DNA of 64,000 bases from Pelagibacterium halotolerans B2 (GTDB lineage Bacteria > Pseudomonadota > Alphaproteobacteria > Rhizobiales > Devosiaceae). This document shows, in pieces, positions 9,313-16,494 of this stretch; position 1 is the stretch's first letter; each line of letters opens with the position of its first letter. Below the pieces are notes generated by a model, which worked only from the letters and a program-made list of their open reading frames with translations, was not told the DNA's origin and did not search any database. The stretch spans positions 2,937,001 to 3,001,000 of the forward strand of contig NC_016078.1 in the NCBI RefSeq assembly GCF_000230555.1, read 5' to 3'. The position numbers and the translations under genes are program-made.

Positions 9313-9515
9313 CTATTTCGGCGACAGCGTCTCCGCCACAACCTCGAGAAACGCCAACTGCCCGCTTGGCGAGCCGAACACCATTTCCATGTCGAAGGGT
9401 ACGATGTGCCCGTCCCTGACGAAATCGAGCCGCGACCACAGCGGATTTTCCGCCGCCTCGTCCATGAGCGCTTCATGCGCCGAGCGCCCCTCTTCGCCCG
9501 CCCAGCCTCAAACGG
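9313..9515 (-). pseudogene. 3' remnant of an iron-siderophore ABC binding-protein gene
   Basis: Reading the minus strand, an open stretch of about 65 codons ends in TAG at 9313-9315 and encodes AHEALMDEAAENPLWSRLDF, then VRDGHIVPFDMEMVFGSPSG and QLAFLEVVAETLSPK. This resembles the C-terminal end of FecB/FepB-type siderophore-binding proteins (a variant of the ..W..LPAV..G..Y.. segment, as in the intact gene at 19066). There is no start codon or N-terminal domain, and an in-frame stop lies just upstream at about 9515. The remnant abuts the left copy of a 44-bp direct repeat, so the deletion and the repeat probably have a common history. Confidence 0.6.
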
Positions 9516-9520
9516 CTGTT

Positions 9521-9564
9521 CCTAAAACCCCTCCCGCGCCGTCTGCTGAGCACGTTCCGGCGCA
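9521..9564. repeat. Left copy of 44-bp direct repeat (methyltransferase 3' end)
   Basis: This segment matches 10879-10922 at about 40 of 44 positions; the first 26 bases are identical. On the minus strand it would encode the tail APERAQQTAREGF and TAG, against GAPELAPQTAREGF and TAG at the end of the methyltransferase gene. It is therefore a displaced copy of that gene's last codons. Confidence 0.85.
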
Positions 9565-9597
9565 CCGCAATCATATCGTCTTTACAAAATATGATAT

Positions 9598-9628
9598 TTG
9601 ACATAGATGATCTTTCATTTAGATCATT
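9598..9628 (+). promoter_or_regulatory. Putative promoter and operator of the azoreductase gene
   Basis: A perfect 7-bp inverted repeat, ATGATCT - 7 bp - AGATCAT (9607-9627), lies 14 bp before the start of the azoreductase gene. A TTGACA hexamer (9598-9603) precedes it and a weak TAGATC (9620-9625) could be the -10 at a 16-bp spacing. A repressor bound there would cover the promoter. The MarR-type protein encoded downstream is the natural candidate, which is inference. Confidence 0.5.
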
Positions 9629-9640
9629 TACAGGTGCCCC

Positions 9641-10294
9641 ATGCCCACTCTTTTCCGCCTCGACGCTTCCATCCGCAATACTGGCTCGGTCACCCGCGCC
9701 CTCGCCGATACGCTCGAAGACGCCCTCGTCTCCAACGCCCCCGGGATCGCCCCGATCAAGCGCGAAATCGGGCTCGACCCGTTGCCCTCCACCGCATGGG
9801 CCGACGCGGTTTTCGCCCCTCACATTCCCCAGGACCAGCGCAGCGCCGCCCAGCTCTCGTCGCTGCAACTGGCGAGAACGCTTGCCGACGAGCTCATCGC
9901 CGCCGACGTCTATCTGTTTGCCGTACCCTTCTATAATTTCGGCGTCTCCCAGCACTTCAAGACCTGGGTCGACCTCGTTCTCACCGACCCACGCCTCTCC
10001 TCGGGCGTCGAAAGCCCGATCAAGGGCCGCCCCGCGACCCTCATCGTCGCCCGTGGCGGCGGCTATGGTCCGGGCACGCCCCGTCACGGATGGGATCACG
10101 GCACGGCATGGTACAGGCGCGTGCTCGAAGACATCTGGATGCTCGACCTCAGGATCGTCGAATGCGAACTGACCCTGGCCGACGTGACCCCCGCCATGGC
10201 CGAACTGCGCGGACTGGCCGCCGAAAACCTTGAAAACGCCCATGCTCTGGCCGGGGACAGCGGACGGCGCCTGGCCGGGCGCCTTGCGGCCTGA
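9641..10294 (+). CDS. FMN-dependent NADH-azoreductase / flavodoxin-fold oxidoreductase
   Basis: The 217-residue product begins MPTLFRLDASIRNTGSVTRA, the flavodoxin-like FMN-phosphate loop in the style of AzoR (xASxR..SxTxxLA). It continues with VYLFAVPFYNFGVSQHFKTW, matching the P-x-YNF-x-xP-x-xLK-x-W region of that family, and ARGGGYGPGTPRHGWDHG. Members are cytoplasmic two-electron reductases of azo dyes and quinones. It is 41 bp upstream of a MarR-type regulator on the same strand, a common arrangement for electrophile-responsive reductases. Both genes lie between the two copies of the 44-bp direct repeat, which suggests they arrived together. Confidence 0.8.
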   Translation: MPTLFRLDASIRNTGSVTRALADTLEDALVSNAPGIAPIKREIGLDPLPSTAWADAVFAPHIPQDQRSAAQLSSLQLARTLADELIAADVYLFAVPFYNFGVSQHFKTWVDLVLTDPRLSSGVESPIKGRPATLIVARGGGYGPGTPRHGWDHGTAWYRRVLEDIWMLDLRIVECELTLADVTPAMAELRGLAAENLENAHALAGDSGRRLAGRLAA

Positions 10295-10335
10295 CACGCC
10301 TCGACTTGCGTGCCGCCGGACGCTAAAATGGTACC

Positions 10336-10860
10336 ATGGACACTTCGGACCAAGCCCCGGCGACACCTGCGCTCCCCGTCAATCTTGGCTGGGCCCTGGC
10401 AACGTTGCTGCGCACCTATCAGCAACAGGTCGAGGCGGCGCTGACGGGGCTGCCGGGTGGCGCGCGCGGCTTTCTGGTGATGACGCTCGTCGAGCGGGAA
10501 ACCTGCCAGAGCCAGGCCGCCATCGCCGAGCGGATCGGTCTGGACAAGACCATCCTGACCTATCTGCTCGACGGGCTCGAAAAGGAAGGGCTCGTCACCC
10601 GCACCCCCGACCCGCAGGACCGCCGCATCCGCCACATCAATCTCACGGCCAAGGGCCAGAAAACCCTCGCCGGGCTGACCCGAACCGTCGAAGGGGTCGA
10701 AAAACAGGTGCTCGCGCGCCTCGCGCCCGAGGAAGCGGCGTGGTTCCAGCGCTCCATCGCACGGGCCGCCGGGCTCGATTCGGACAATTCGCGTCCGTCC
10801 GGCCAACACGACAGCGTTGAAATCTGCCAGGCCGCCCTGGGCGCCGGCGAAGCCTGCTGA
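10336..10860 (+). CDS. MarR family transcriptional regulator
   Basis: A 174-residue winged-helix protein. After an N-terminal dimerisation helix (GWALATLLRTYQQQVEAALT) comes the HTH (QAAIAERIGLDKTILTYLLD) and the wing (GLVTRTPDPQDRRIRHINLT), with the typical DxxDRR motif. The C-terminal helix completes the dimer interface. It probably represses the upstream oxidoreductase gene until an electrophile or quinone binds. A 10-bp palindrome ATGGTACCAT (10328-10337) overlaps its start codon and could be an autoregulatory site. It is the last gene inside the repeat-flanked cassette. Confidence 0.88.
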   Translation: MDTSDQAPATPALPVNLGWALATLLRTYQQQVEAALTGLPGGARGFLVMTLVERETCQSQAAIAERIGLDKTILTYLLDGLEKEGLVTRTPDPQDRRIRHINLTAKGQKTLAGLTRTVEGVEKQVLARLAPEEAAWFQRSIARAAGLDSDNSRPSGQHDSVEICQAALGAGEAC

Positions 10861-10878
10861 CCGGCCTATCGCACCGCC

Positions 10879-10922
10879 CCTAAAACCCCTCCCGCGCCGT
10901 CTGCGGAGCAAGTTCTGGCGCG
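10879..10922. repeat. Right copy of 44-bp direct repeat
   Basis: This copy lies within the last codons of the methyltransferase gene (stop codon 10880-10882). It matches 9521-9564, so the azoreductase/MarR cassette (about 1.3 kb) is bracketed by direct repeats. Confidence 0.85.
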
Positions 10923-11614
10923 CCCAGTGCCTTTTCGGCCCGCTTGCGCCGGGCAATGGCCGGAAACTGTTCCTTTTTCGCCCGCACGCACATCGCCCCG
11001 GCAAAGGTCGGGCCGAACATTTTGCTGGCCTTTTCGATCATCCGCGCCGACCGCAGGATCGGCCCGGAATGAATGGGCGGGAAAAACAATCCGTCGCGCC
11101 AGACTTCGGGCGTGAACGAATGGTCGCGCAGCAGCTTGTCCATCTGCCCGCGCGAATAAGGCTGGCCATAACCGAAGGGATTGGTGTCGAGCCCCGCCCA
11201 CAGCCCGCGCCGCCGCGGCACCACGATGATAACCCGCCCATTGGGCGCGCAGATGCGCCACAATTCGCGCATCATGTCTTCGGGGTCCACTACATGCTCG
11301 AACCCGTGAATGACGATCACCATGTCCATGGCCGCATCGGTCAGCGGCATTTCCAGCGGGTCGCAAAGCACCGTATGCGAGGGCCCTTCGCGCGGCCAGC
11401 TCGAAGCGCCCTGCCGCGCGGGCATGAAGGCCAGCACCCGCTCGGCCCCCTTGAGCGCCCCGCGCAGATAGGGCGTGGCAAATCCGAGCCCCAAAAGCCG
11501 CAACCCGGTGACGTCTCCGGCCAATTCGCTCACCTGCTGGCGAATCGCCTGCCGCGTCAGCCGGCCCAGGGGCGATTTGTAGAAACGGATCAGACCGTCG
11601 ACGTCAGGGGTCAT
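10880..11614 (-). CDS. Class I SAM-dependent methyltransferase
   Basis: A 244-residue protein with a degenerate SAM motif I (GLRLLGLGFATPYLRG), the motif II/III region (PLTDAAMDMVIVIHGFEHV) and the post-motif LWRICAPNGRVIIVVPRRRG. This fits the methyltransferase-11 group. Genes of this type commonly stand divergent to gloB in alphaproteobacteria (general knowledge), as here, with 131 bp between the two starts. The substrate is unknown. The last 14 codons are duplicated 1.36 kb away, so the present 3' end may have been supplied by a recombination event. Confidence 0.85.
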   Translation of the reverse strand: MTPDVDGLIRFYKSPLGRLTRQAIRQQVSELAGDVTGLRLLGLGFATPYLRGALKGAERVLAFMPARQGASSWPREGPSHTVLCDPLEMPLTDAAMDMVIVIHGFEHVVDPEDMMRELWRICAPNGRVIIVVPRRRGLWAGLDTNPFGYGQPYSRGQMDKLLRDHSFTPEVWRDGLFFPPIHSGPILRSARMIEKASKMFGPTFAGAMCVRAKKEQFPAIARRKRAEKALGAPELAPQTAREGF

Positions 11615-11745
11615 CGATTTGTGTTCACTCGCGCCAGATGCAAACAGATCGCTTCTATGTGGGCGGTTTGCTCTCCAACGTCAAACCTTGCATGTGACGG
11701 GCGCCCGCCATACCCTCCGGGCAAATCAAACAGGAGGCTCGGCTC

Positions 11746-12513
11746 ATGTCCCTCGAAATCGCCGTTTTCCCAGCGCTCAGCGACAATTTCGGCTATCTCG
11801 TCCGCGATACCGCCTCGGGCCGCGTCGCCGCCATCGACGCCCCCGAGGAGGCCCCGATCCTGGCCGAGTTGAACAAACGCGGCTGGCCCCTCACCGACAT
11901 TTTCATCACCCACCACCACCCCGATCACACCGACGCCATTGCCCCGCTCAAGCGCCATTTCGATTGCAATGTCATCGGTCCCAGAAAGGAAGCGGGCAAG
12001 ATCGCCGGTCTCGATGCGCTGGTCGGCGGCGGCGATACGGTGACGCTGGGCGAAACCGTCTTCGAAGTCATCGACGTGCCCGGCCACACGCTGGGCCACA
12101 TCGCCTTTTTCGCGCCCGGGGAAAAAATCCTGTTTTCGGCCGATGCCCTGTTCTCGCTGGGCGTGGGCCGCATGTTCGAAGGCGATGCGCAATCGATGTG
12201 GGCCGGGCTCGAACGGCTCAAAAAGCTGCCGCCCGAAACCATGGTCTATTGCGGCCATGAATATACGCTCGCCAACGCAAGGTTCGCCCTTTCGATCGAC
12301 CCGGACAACAAAGCGCTTCAGGCCCGCGCCAAACAGGCGCAGGACCAGATCGATGCGGGAAAACCCACAATTCCCTTCAATCTGGGCGAGGATTTCGCCG
12401 CCAACCCCTTCCTGCGCGCCGATACCCCCGAAATGGCCCACGCCATGGACCACGAAGACGCCCCCGCCTGGCAGATCTTCGGCGCCATCCGCAAGGCCAA
12501 GGACAATTTCTAG
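11746..12513 (+). CDS. gloB: Hydroxyacylglutathione hydrolase (glyoxalase II)
   Basis: A 255-residue metallo-beta-lactamase-fold enzyme. The metal-binding motif THHHPDHTD lies near residue 60, followed by PGHTLGHIAFF, LFSADALFSLGVGR and YCGHEYTLANARF. The C-terminal glutathione-binding domain of glyoxalase II (NPFLR, and the KDNF end) is present and length is normal. It hydrolyses S-D-lactoylglutathione to D-lactate and glutathione in methylglyoxal detoxification. AGGAGG precedes the start. Confidence 0.93.
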   Translation: MSLEIAVFPALSDNFGYLVRDTASGRVAAIDAPEEAPILAELNKRGWPLTDIFITHHHPDHTDAIAPLKRHFDCNVIGPRKEAGKIAGLDALVGGGDTVTLGETVFEVIDVPGHTLGHIAFFAPGEKILFSADALFSLGVGRMFEGDAQSMWAGLERLKKLPPETMVYCGHEYTLANARFALSIDPDNKALQARAKQAQDQIDAGKPTIPFNLGEDFAANPFLRADTPEMAHAMDHEDAPAWQIFGAIRKAKDNF

Positions 12514-12540
12514 AGGCCCCAGGCCCGCCACACCCCACCT

Positions 12541-12595
12541 GTCACCCCGGCCTTGCGCCGGGGTCCAGTACACTCGTCGCCCGAGATAAAACCAC
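12541..12595. repeat. Dispersed GTCA(C/T)CCCGGCCTT.. repeat, copy 1
   Basis: The segment contains a CCCCGGCCTTGCGCCGGGG hairpin followed by TCCAGTACACT. The same block recurs at 34166 (CCCCGGCCTTGAGCCGGGG, CCAGTACACT) and 59681 (TCCCGGCCTTGAGCCGGGA, CCAGTACACT). It is a widespread class of intergenic repeat in alphaproteobacteria; no function is known. Confidence 0.8.
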
Positions 12596-12651
12596 CTGCG
12601 CTGCCCCGCGACGGCACTTTTCAGGGACGGACAAATGTTGATCCGCCCTAA

Positions 12652-12752
12652 AGCGCGTCCAGCAAAAGTGGAAACGGTTTTGCGGTTCGGACGCGCGACG
12701 AAACAACAACTTAGAGGATTTTCGCGATTCGAAGAAAAGCGGAAATGCCCTA
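12652..12752. repeat. RIME-like composite palindromic element, interrupted at its tail by an IS
   Basis: Module A (GCGCGTCC...GGACGCGC around AAAAGTGG/CGGTTTTGC) is followed by module B, a hairpin starting TTAGAGGATTTTCGC and ending GCGGAAATGCCCTA. The inverted copy at 42715-42818 is nearly identical and shows the intact tail (GCTCTAG form). Here the tail CTA directly abuts the insertion sequence at 12753. Confidence 0.85.
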
Positions 12753-13618
12753 GGCTGAATCGACATTCAACGCATCCATAGCATTGCAGCGGCGAGGTGG
12801 AGGAAGCTGAGGAAGTGGATGGCGCGCCGGTCGAAGCGTGTTGCGATGCGTCGGAAGTGCTTGAGCTTGTTGAAGCATCTCTCGATGGTATTGCGGACCT
12901 TGTAGGCCTCGAAGTCGTAGGGGATCGGCTGCTTGCGGGTTGGATTACAGGGGATGACCGCTTCGGCGTCCATACTGGCGATCAGGCGGCGCAGGGCGTT
13001 GGAATCATAGGCTTTGTCGGCAAGCACACGGCGCGGGGAGAGCCCTTCGAGCAGGGCCGGGGCGAGTGGTGCATCGCCGCGTTGTCCGGGTGTGAGGATC
13101 AGCTTAAGCGGTCGGCCCAGCGCGTCCACGGCCATGTGGATCTTGGTCGTCAGTCCTCCTCGGGAACGCCCCAGAGCCTGCTCCCCCCTTTTTGGCCGCC
13201 GCCCTTGCCGGTGGCCGCCTGCTGGTGAGCGCGCACAAGGCTGGAGTCCAGGCTGACATACTCATTGTCCGGATCACGGATCAGATGCGTGAACACGCGC
13301 TCCCACACGCCGGCCTTGGCCCAGCGGGTGAACCTCTTGTGGACCGTCTTCCACTTGCCGTACCGCTCGGGAAGATCGTGCCAGTGCGCCCCGGATCGCA
13401 AAACCCAAAGCACGCCGTTCACGAAGGTCAGGTTGTCAGCGCCCGATCGCCCCGGATCGCCGGGCTTGCCAGGAAGCAAGTCCTTGATCCGGTCCCACTG
13501 CTCGGGGCTCAGTTCGTAGCGCTTCGGTCGCGACATGGCGGGGCTCCAGAAAACGAATCTGGAGCCCTATGAATCACACGTCGCCTGCCTTCGTGAACCC
13601 CTGAATGTCGATTGACCC
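12753..13618 (-). mobile_element. IS5-family (IS427-type) insertion sequence, 866 bp, apparently intact
   Basis: Imperfect terminal inverted repeats start GG(C/G)T(G/C)AATCGACATTCA (15 of 17 matching) at both ends. A TA target duplication flanks the element (12751-12752 and 13619-13620). Two overlapping transposase frames fill the element on the minus strand. Size, ends and TA duplication fit the IS427 group. The site of insertion is the CTA tail of a RIME-like repeat. Confidence 0.88.
12767..13536 (-). CDS. IS427-type transposase made by programmed -1 frameshift (orfA 13150-13536, orfB from 12767)
   Basis: OrfA (128 aa, start MSRPKRYELSPEQWDRIKDL) carries the DUF4096-type N-terminal domain and the first catalytic Asp (YVSLDSSLVRAHQQA), and stops at 13150. 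The downstream frame reads EQALGRSRGGLTTKIHMAVD and then LADKAYDS (second Asp) and NTIERCFNKLKHFRRIATRF (Glu). Joining the two needs a -1 shift, and an A5G6 run (CAAAAAGGGGGGAGC) sits just upstream of the point where the frames swap, a good slippery site. All three DDE residues are present, so the fused enzyme is probably functional. Confidence 0.88.
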
Positions 13619-13773
13619 TAAAGCCCCTGCCGCAGCTCGTCGATCCGCTGGATATGGGTTTCGAGCTCGGATTTGAGCGCGATCTTTTGCGCATCGGTAT
13701 AGCGGTTGACCGCCACGGTTCGCTCGAGCTCCTCTATGGCGCGGGTCAGTTTGGCGAGGGCCGGGGCGGACAT
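13618..13773 (-). CDS. Small helical protein of 51 aa, function unknown
   Basis: The product MSAPALAKLTRAIEELERTV continues AVNRYTDAQKIALKSELETH to IQRIDELRQGL. It is charged, with heptad-like leucine/isoleucine spacing, so probably a coiled coil. GGAG lies 7 bp upstream of the ATG. The stop codon TAG is formed by the TA target duplication plus the first base of the IS; before insertion the same TAG would have been read from the repeat tail, so the IS leaves the protein unchanged. I do not recognise the family. Confidence 0.6.
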   Translation of the reverse strand: MSAPALAKLTRAIEELERTVAVNRYTDAQKIALKSELETHIQRIDELRQGL

Positions 13774-13925
13774 AAGGCGTCTCCAGGAACAGGGCAGAAT
13801 GGTGACGGGGAGCGGAGGAACCGCAAACCCGGGCAAGTCGGTTCAAGGCCGCAAGCTGCGGCCCGGGCTTTCGCCCGCCGCGCCGCAGGGCCAGGCCTTT
13901 TCGTAGCGCCTCGCGAGGCAAGAAA

Positions 13926-14002
13926 TGGTGATCCCGACTGGATTCGAACCAGTGACCCTCAGATTAGGAATCTGATGCTCTATCCTGCTGAGCTACGGGA
14001 CC
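13926..14002 (-). tRNA. tRNA-Arg (anticodon CCT)
   Basis: On the minus strand the sequence folds into a cloverleaf: acceptor GGTCCCG/CGGGATC, anticodon stem TCAGA/TCTGA with loop TTCCTAA (anticodon CCT), T-arm with GGTTCGAATCC, and an encoded CCA end. It reads AGG codons. It lies alone between the small gene at 13773 and a membrane protein gene. Confidence 0.95.
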
Positions 14003-14110
14003 ACGCGTAAAGCGCTTAGCAAAATCGGAGGTTGATGGGAACCTGTATTTCCCTGCGGAAACCCCGCCCGCCGCACGTTTGACGTCAGTGCCGCCCTTGC
14101 TGCCCCACAC

Positions 14111-14431
14111 TCAAAACAGGAGTACCAGGCCCAGCCAAAAGAACCCGAACAGCATGAAAAAGCCCGGGATCAGAAACTGAAGTTCCCCCAAAAGCCCGTC
14201 ACCGGCCACGAGTGTGAACACGATGACCAAACTTGTGCTGGCGAAAAAAGCGAGCACGGCCGCTTCGCGCCACCCCAACCCGGCGTCGAGAGCCTCCACC
14301 AAACCACCAAAATTGACAACCATGAGCGCCGCCGCGGCCAGCCATAGGACACAAAGCGCAACAAGGATCAGCCCGATCCTCTGCATGGCCCTGGCGTCTT
14401 TGCCGCCATCACTTTTCAACGGATCGCTCAT
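14111..14431 (-). CDS. Small three-helix membrane protein
   Basis: A 106-residue protein with a polar N-terminus (MSDPLKSDGGKDARAMQR) and three hydrophobic helices (IGLILVALCVLWLAAAALMV, AAVLAFFASTSLVIVFTLVA, FLIPGFFMLFGFFWLGLVLL). It overlaps the stop of the upstream PH-domain gene by 4 bp, so they form an operon. No family is recognised. Confidence 0.7.
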   Translation of the reverse strand: MSDPLKSDGGKDARAMQRIGLILVALCVLWLAAAALMVVNFGGLVEALDAGLGWREAAVLAFFASTSLVIVFTLVAGDGLLGELQFLIPGFFMLFGFFWLGLVLLF

Positions 14432-14826
14432 TGGACCTGCTGCAAACTGCTTTGGTGACGGCGGACCAGATCGCGCACCCTGTTCGGTTCCGCAATCCCC
14501 GAAATCGTCGCCTCGGGACTATCCCCGGCGGTATAGATATCGACGCGGCCCACGTTGAAAATGCGGTCAGCAAAGCTTTGATCGACCCGCACGGTGCGCA
14601 CGCTTGTCAGCGACACTTCGGTGCTGTTTTTGTTGAGGATGCCCTTTTCGATCAGCATGGCGTGCTCGGAAATCGCGATCCGCTCCCCGATCGACCGCAA
14701 CCACATGGCAATCAGGATCACGATCCCGACGACGATGGGAATGGTGATGACGCCAAGAAGAAAGACCAGCGGATTGGCCCGAAACATTTTGGGGTGCTCA
14801 TCGAGCAACAGGTTGGTTTCATCCAT
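14428..14826 (-). CDS. Bacterial PH (bPH2, YdbS-like) domain membrane protein
   Basis: A 132-residue protein. A membrane helix at about residues 20-42 (PLVFLLGVITIPIVVGIVIL) is followed by a PH-like beta sandwich: ERIAISEHAMLIEKGILNKN, TEVSLTSVRTVRVDQSFADR and the signature FNVGRVDIYTAGD. This pattern is typical of the DUF304/bPH_2 family, whose role is unknown but membrane-associated. It is coupled to the small membrane protein downstream by a 4-bp overlap. Confidence 0.82.
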   Translation of the reverse strand: MDETNLLLDEHPKMFRANPLVFLLGVITIPIVVGIVILIAMWLRSIGERIAISEHAMLIEKGILNKNSTEVSLTSVRTVRVDQSFADRIFNVGRVDIYTAGDSPEATISGIAEPNRVRDLVRRHQSSLQQVQ

Positions 14827-15012
14827 GGAAGCGTCCTAATCTGATCGACCGGCGGAGCGATGATCTGCTCACGGTTTTGCTTTTGCTATCAGATACGGTG
14901 TTTTTCGACCAGCATCATCCGGGGCAGCGCTCCAAGCGAGGGGAACGGGGCGTTTTGCGTCAAAAAAGCGCAAGCGCGTCCCCGGCGCGGCGCATGGCAG
15001 AAGCGGAAATGC

Positions 15013-15141
15013 TAGAGCGTGTCCAACAAAACCATGTCCTCGACGCGATCGGGGATGGAAACGGTTTTGCGGTTCGGACACGCGACAAAACAAAAGGTTA
15101 GAGCCGAGGATTTGATTCAATCAAATCCTGAACGGCTCTAG
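15013..15141. repeat. RIME-like element with a strong terminal hairpin, overlapping the slam stop codon
   Basis: TAGAGCGTGTCC ... GGTTCGGACACGC forms module A. Module B is a long hairpin: TTAGAGCCG plus AGGATTTGATT (15107-15117), a 1-nt centre, then AATCAAATCCT (15119-15129) plus CGGCTCTAG. The last bases include the TAG stop of the slam-like gene (CTA at 15138-15140 on the plus strand). It may act as a bidirectional transcript end. The rest of the 311-bp gap (14827-15137) shows nothing else. Confidence 0.85.
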
Positions 15142-16421
15142 AACGCCTTGGTCAACCCCAGGCTGACATCGTGGCTGTCATGGTCGAAAAAGCTCACATT
15201 GGAAAATTGCCGCGTATAGCTGTAGCTCAGCGCCGGCGTAAAACCGCCCAGATCGATCTGGCTGTTGGAAACCGTGATCCCGGCGCTCAACCGCTCATCG
15301 AGGCGCGGCGTGCCGGTGCCGGGGTAATTGCCCAGATACTGGTCGCGAGCGTAGCGCACAAACAGCGCCGTCGAAAATCCGCCCCGCCAATCGCTCACCA
15401 CCCGTACGTCTCCAAACACCCCATCCCGGTCGAGATGAGCGGCTTGCGTACGCTCGATATCCGCGCCCAGTTGCAGGCTCGCCCGCACGGCCGGGGTGAA
15501 GGCATGGGTCACTTGCGCCCCCGCCAGCACCCGAAACCCGTTGCGATAGGCCTGCGAGGCATAGTCCTGCCCCAGCACCGTAAAGCTCAGCCCCACGAGA
15601 TTTTGCCCGCCAACCGGAACATTGAGCGTCCCGCTCAAGCCATAGCGCACCAGATGCGGATCGAACCCTGAATAGCTCACATCGGCAATCGGGCCGAGGC
15701 CAAACCGGGAATTGCCCAAACGCCCCTGCCAGTTCAGCCCCGCGCTCAGCGAAAGCTGTTCGGCCCGTGTGCCCTCGATATCGGTGGTCAGATCGACCGC
15801 CGCATTTGCAATGACGGCCTGCCCGTTGCCAAGGGAAAAGCTGTGATAGGCGCTGCCCCCGATGGTGATGCCCGTCCCCGCGGTCCGGCGCGAATCGGGG
15901 TCGATCGCAAAATCCATCCCGCCTGCGGCAAAAATCCGGTGCGCGCTGCCCCGGTTGAGATTGCTCGATGGCGCGATGGAAAAATGCATCTGCGCGCCAT
16001 AACCGCGATTGGCCCGGATATGGTCGAGGCCCGCCTGCGCAATCGTGCGAATTGCGTCGTCGGCGTTGAGCGCGAGACTATCGAGATGGTGCTGCGCGCC
16101 TTCGAAATTGCGCGTGGCGAGCAGACTTTTTGCCAGTTCGACACGCGCCGCAACGAAACCGGGGTCGATGGCCAGAACGGCGCGAAAAAGCGCAACGGCA
16201 TCGGCCGACCTGCCCTGCTGCCGGGCGATCAATCCTTCGAGATGGGTGCGATAAAGGGCATGCAGCGCCGGTTCGGAGACGGCGGCGGCAAGATGGGCTC
16301 GCGCGCCGTCATGGTCCCCTAAGGCCATAAGCCGCGCCAGCAGCGCGCCGTCCGGTCCGCGGGCCGCCACCGCCCCGGTCAGTGTCAGCCCCAGTGCCAG
16401 AGCGAGGATCAGAATGCGCAT
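15138..16421 (-). CDS. Slam-type surface lipoprotein translocon (DUF560)
   Basis: A 427-residue outer-membrane protein. It has a signal peptide MRILILALALGLTLTGAVAA, then an alpha-helical TPR-like region (LEGLIARQQGRSADAVALFR, VAARVELAKSLLATRNFEGA), then from about residue 145 an amphipathic beta-barrel ending in the aromatic strand DVSLGLTKAF. TPR plus DUF560 barrel is the Slam architecture, which moves lipoproteins to the cell surface in Neisseria and relatives. The gene lies just downstream of a TbpB-like lipoprotein gene, the typical Slam substrate pairing. The ATG at 16421 is chosen because it starts the signal peptide; the frame is open to 16457. Confidence 0.85.
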   Translation of the reverse strand: MRILILALALGLTLTGAVAARGPDGALLARLMALGDHDGARAHLAAAVSEPALHALYRTHLEGLIARQQGRSADAVALFRAVLAIDPGFVAARVELAKSLLATRNFEGAQHHLDSLALNADDAIRTIAQAGLDHIRANRGYGAQMHFSIAPSSNLNRGSAHRIFAAGGMDFAIDPDSRRTAGTGITIGGSAYHSFSLGNGQAVIANAAVDLTTDIEGTRAEQLSLSAGLNWQGRLGNSRFGLGPIADVSYSGFDPHLVRYGLSGTLNVPVGGQNLVGLSFTVLGQDYASQAYRNGFRVLAGAQVTHAFTPAVRASLQLGADIERTQAAHLDRDGVFGDVRVVSDWRGGFSTALFVRYARDQYLGNYPGTGTPRLDERLSAGITVSNSQIDLGGFTPALSYSYTRQFSNVSFFDHDSHDVSLGLTKAF

Positions 16422-16433
16422 CGGCTGTATCCT

Positions 16434-16475
16434 CTTGAAAAAAAGGGGTACGGCCAATTCACGCCGTACCCCTTT
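16434..16475 (-). terminator. Rho-independent terminator between lipoprotein and slam genes
   Basis: A perfect 13-bp stem (AAAGGGGTACGGC at 16442-16454, GCCGTACCCCTTT at 16463-16475) with an 8-nt loop is followed on the minus strand by a T run (seven As at 16438-16444 on the plus strand). It lies 19 bp after the lipoprotein stop and 20 bp before the slam start. Partial read-through would make much more lipoprotein than translocon. Confidence 0.88.
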
Positions 16476-16494
16476 GCAGGTTGGAGGTCTGGCC

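Noticed and set aside
9473..10366. Minus-strand open frame of 297 codons opposite the azoreductase gene
   Set aside because: Gly/Asp-rich antisense shadow; the plus frame matches a known flavodoxin-fold family.
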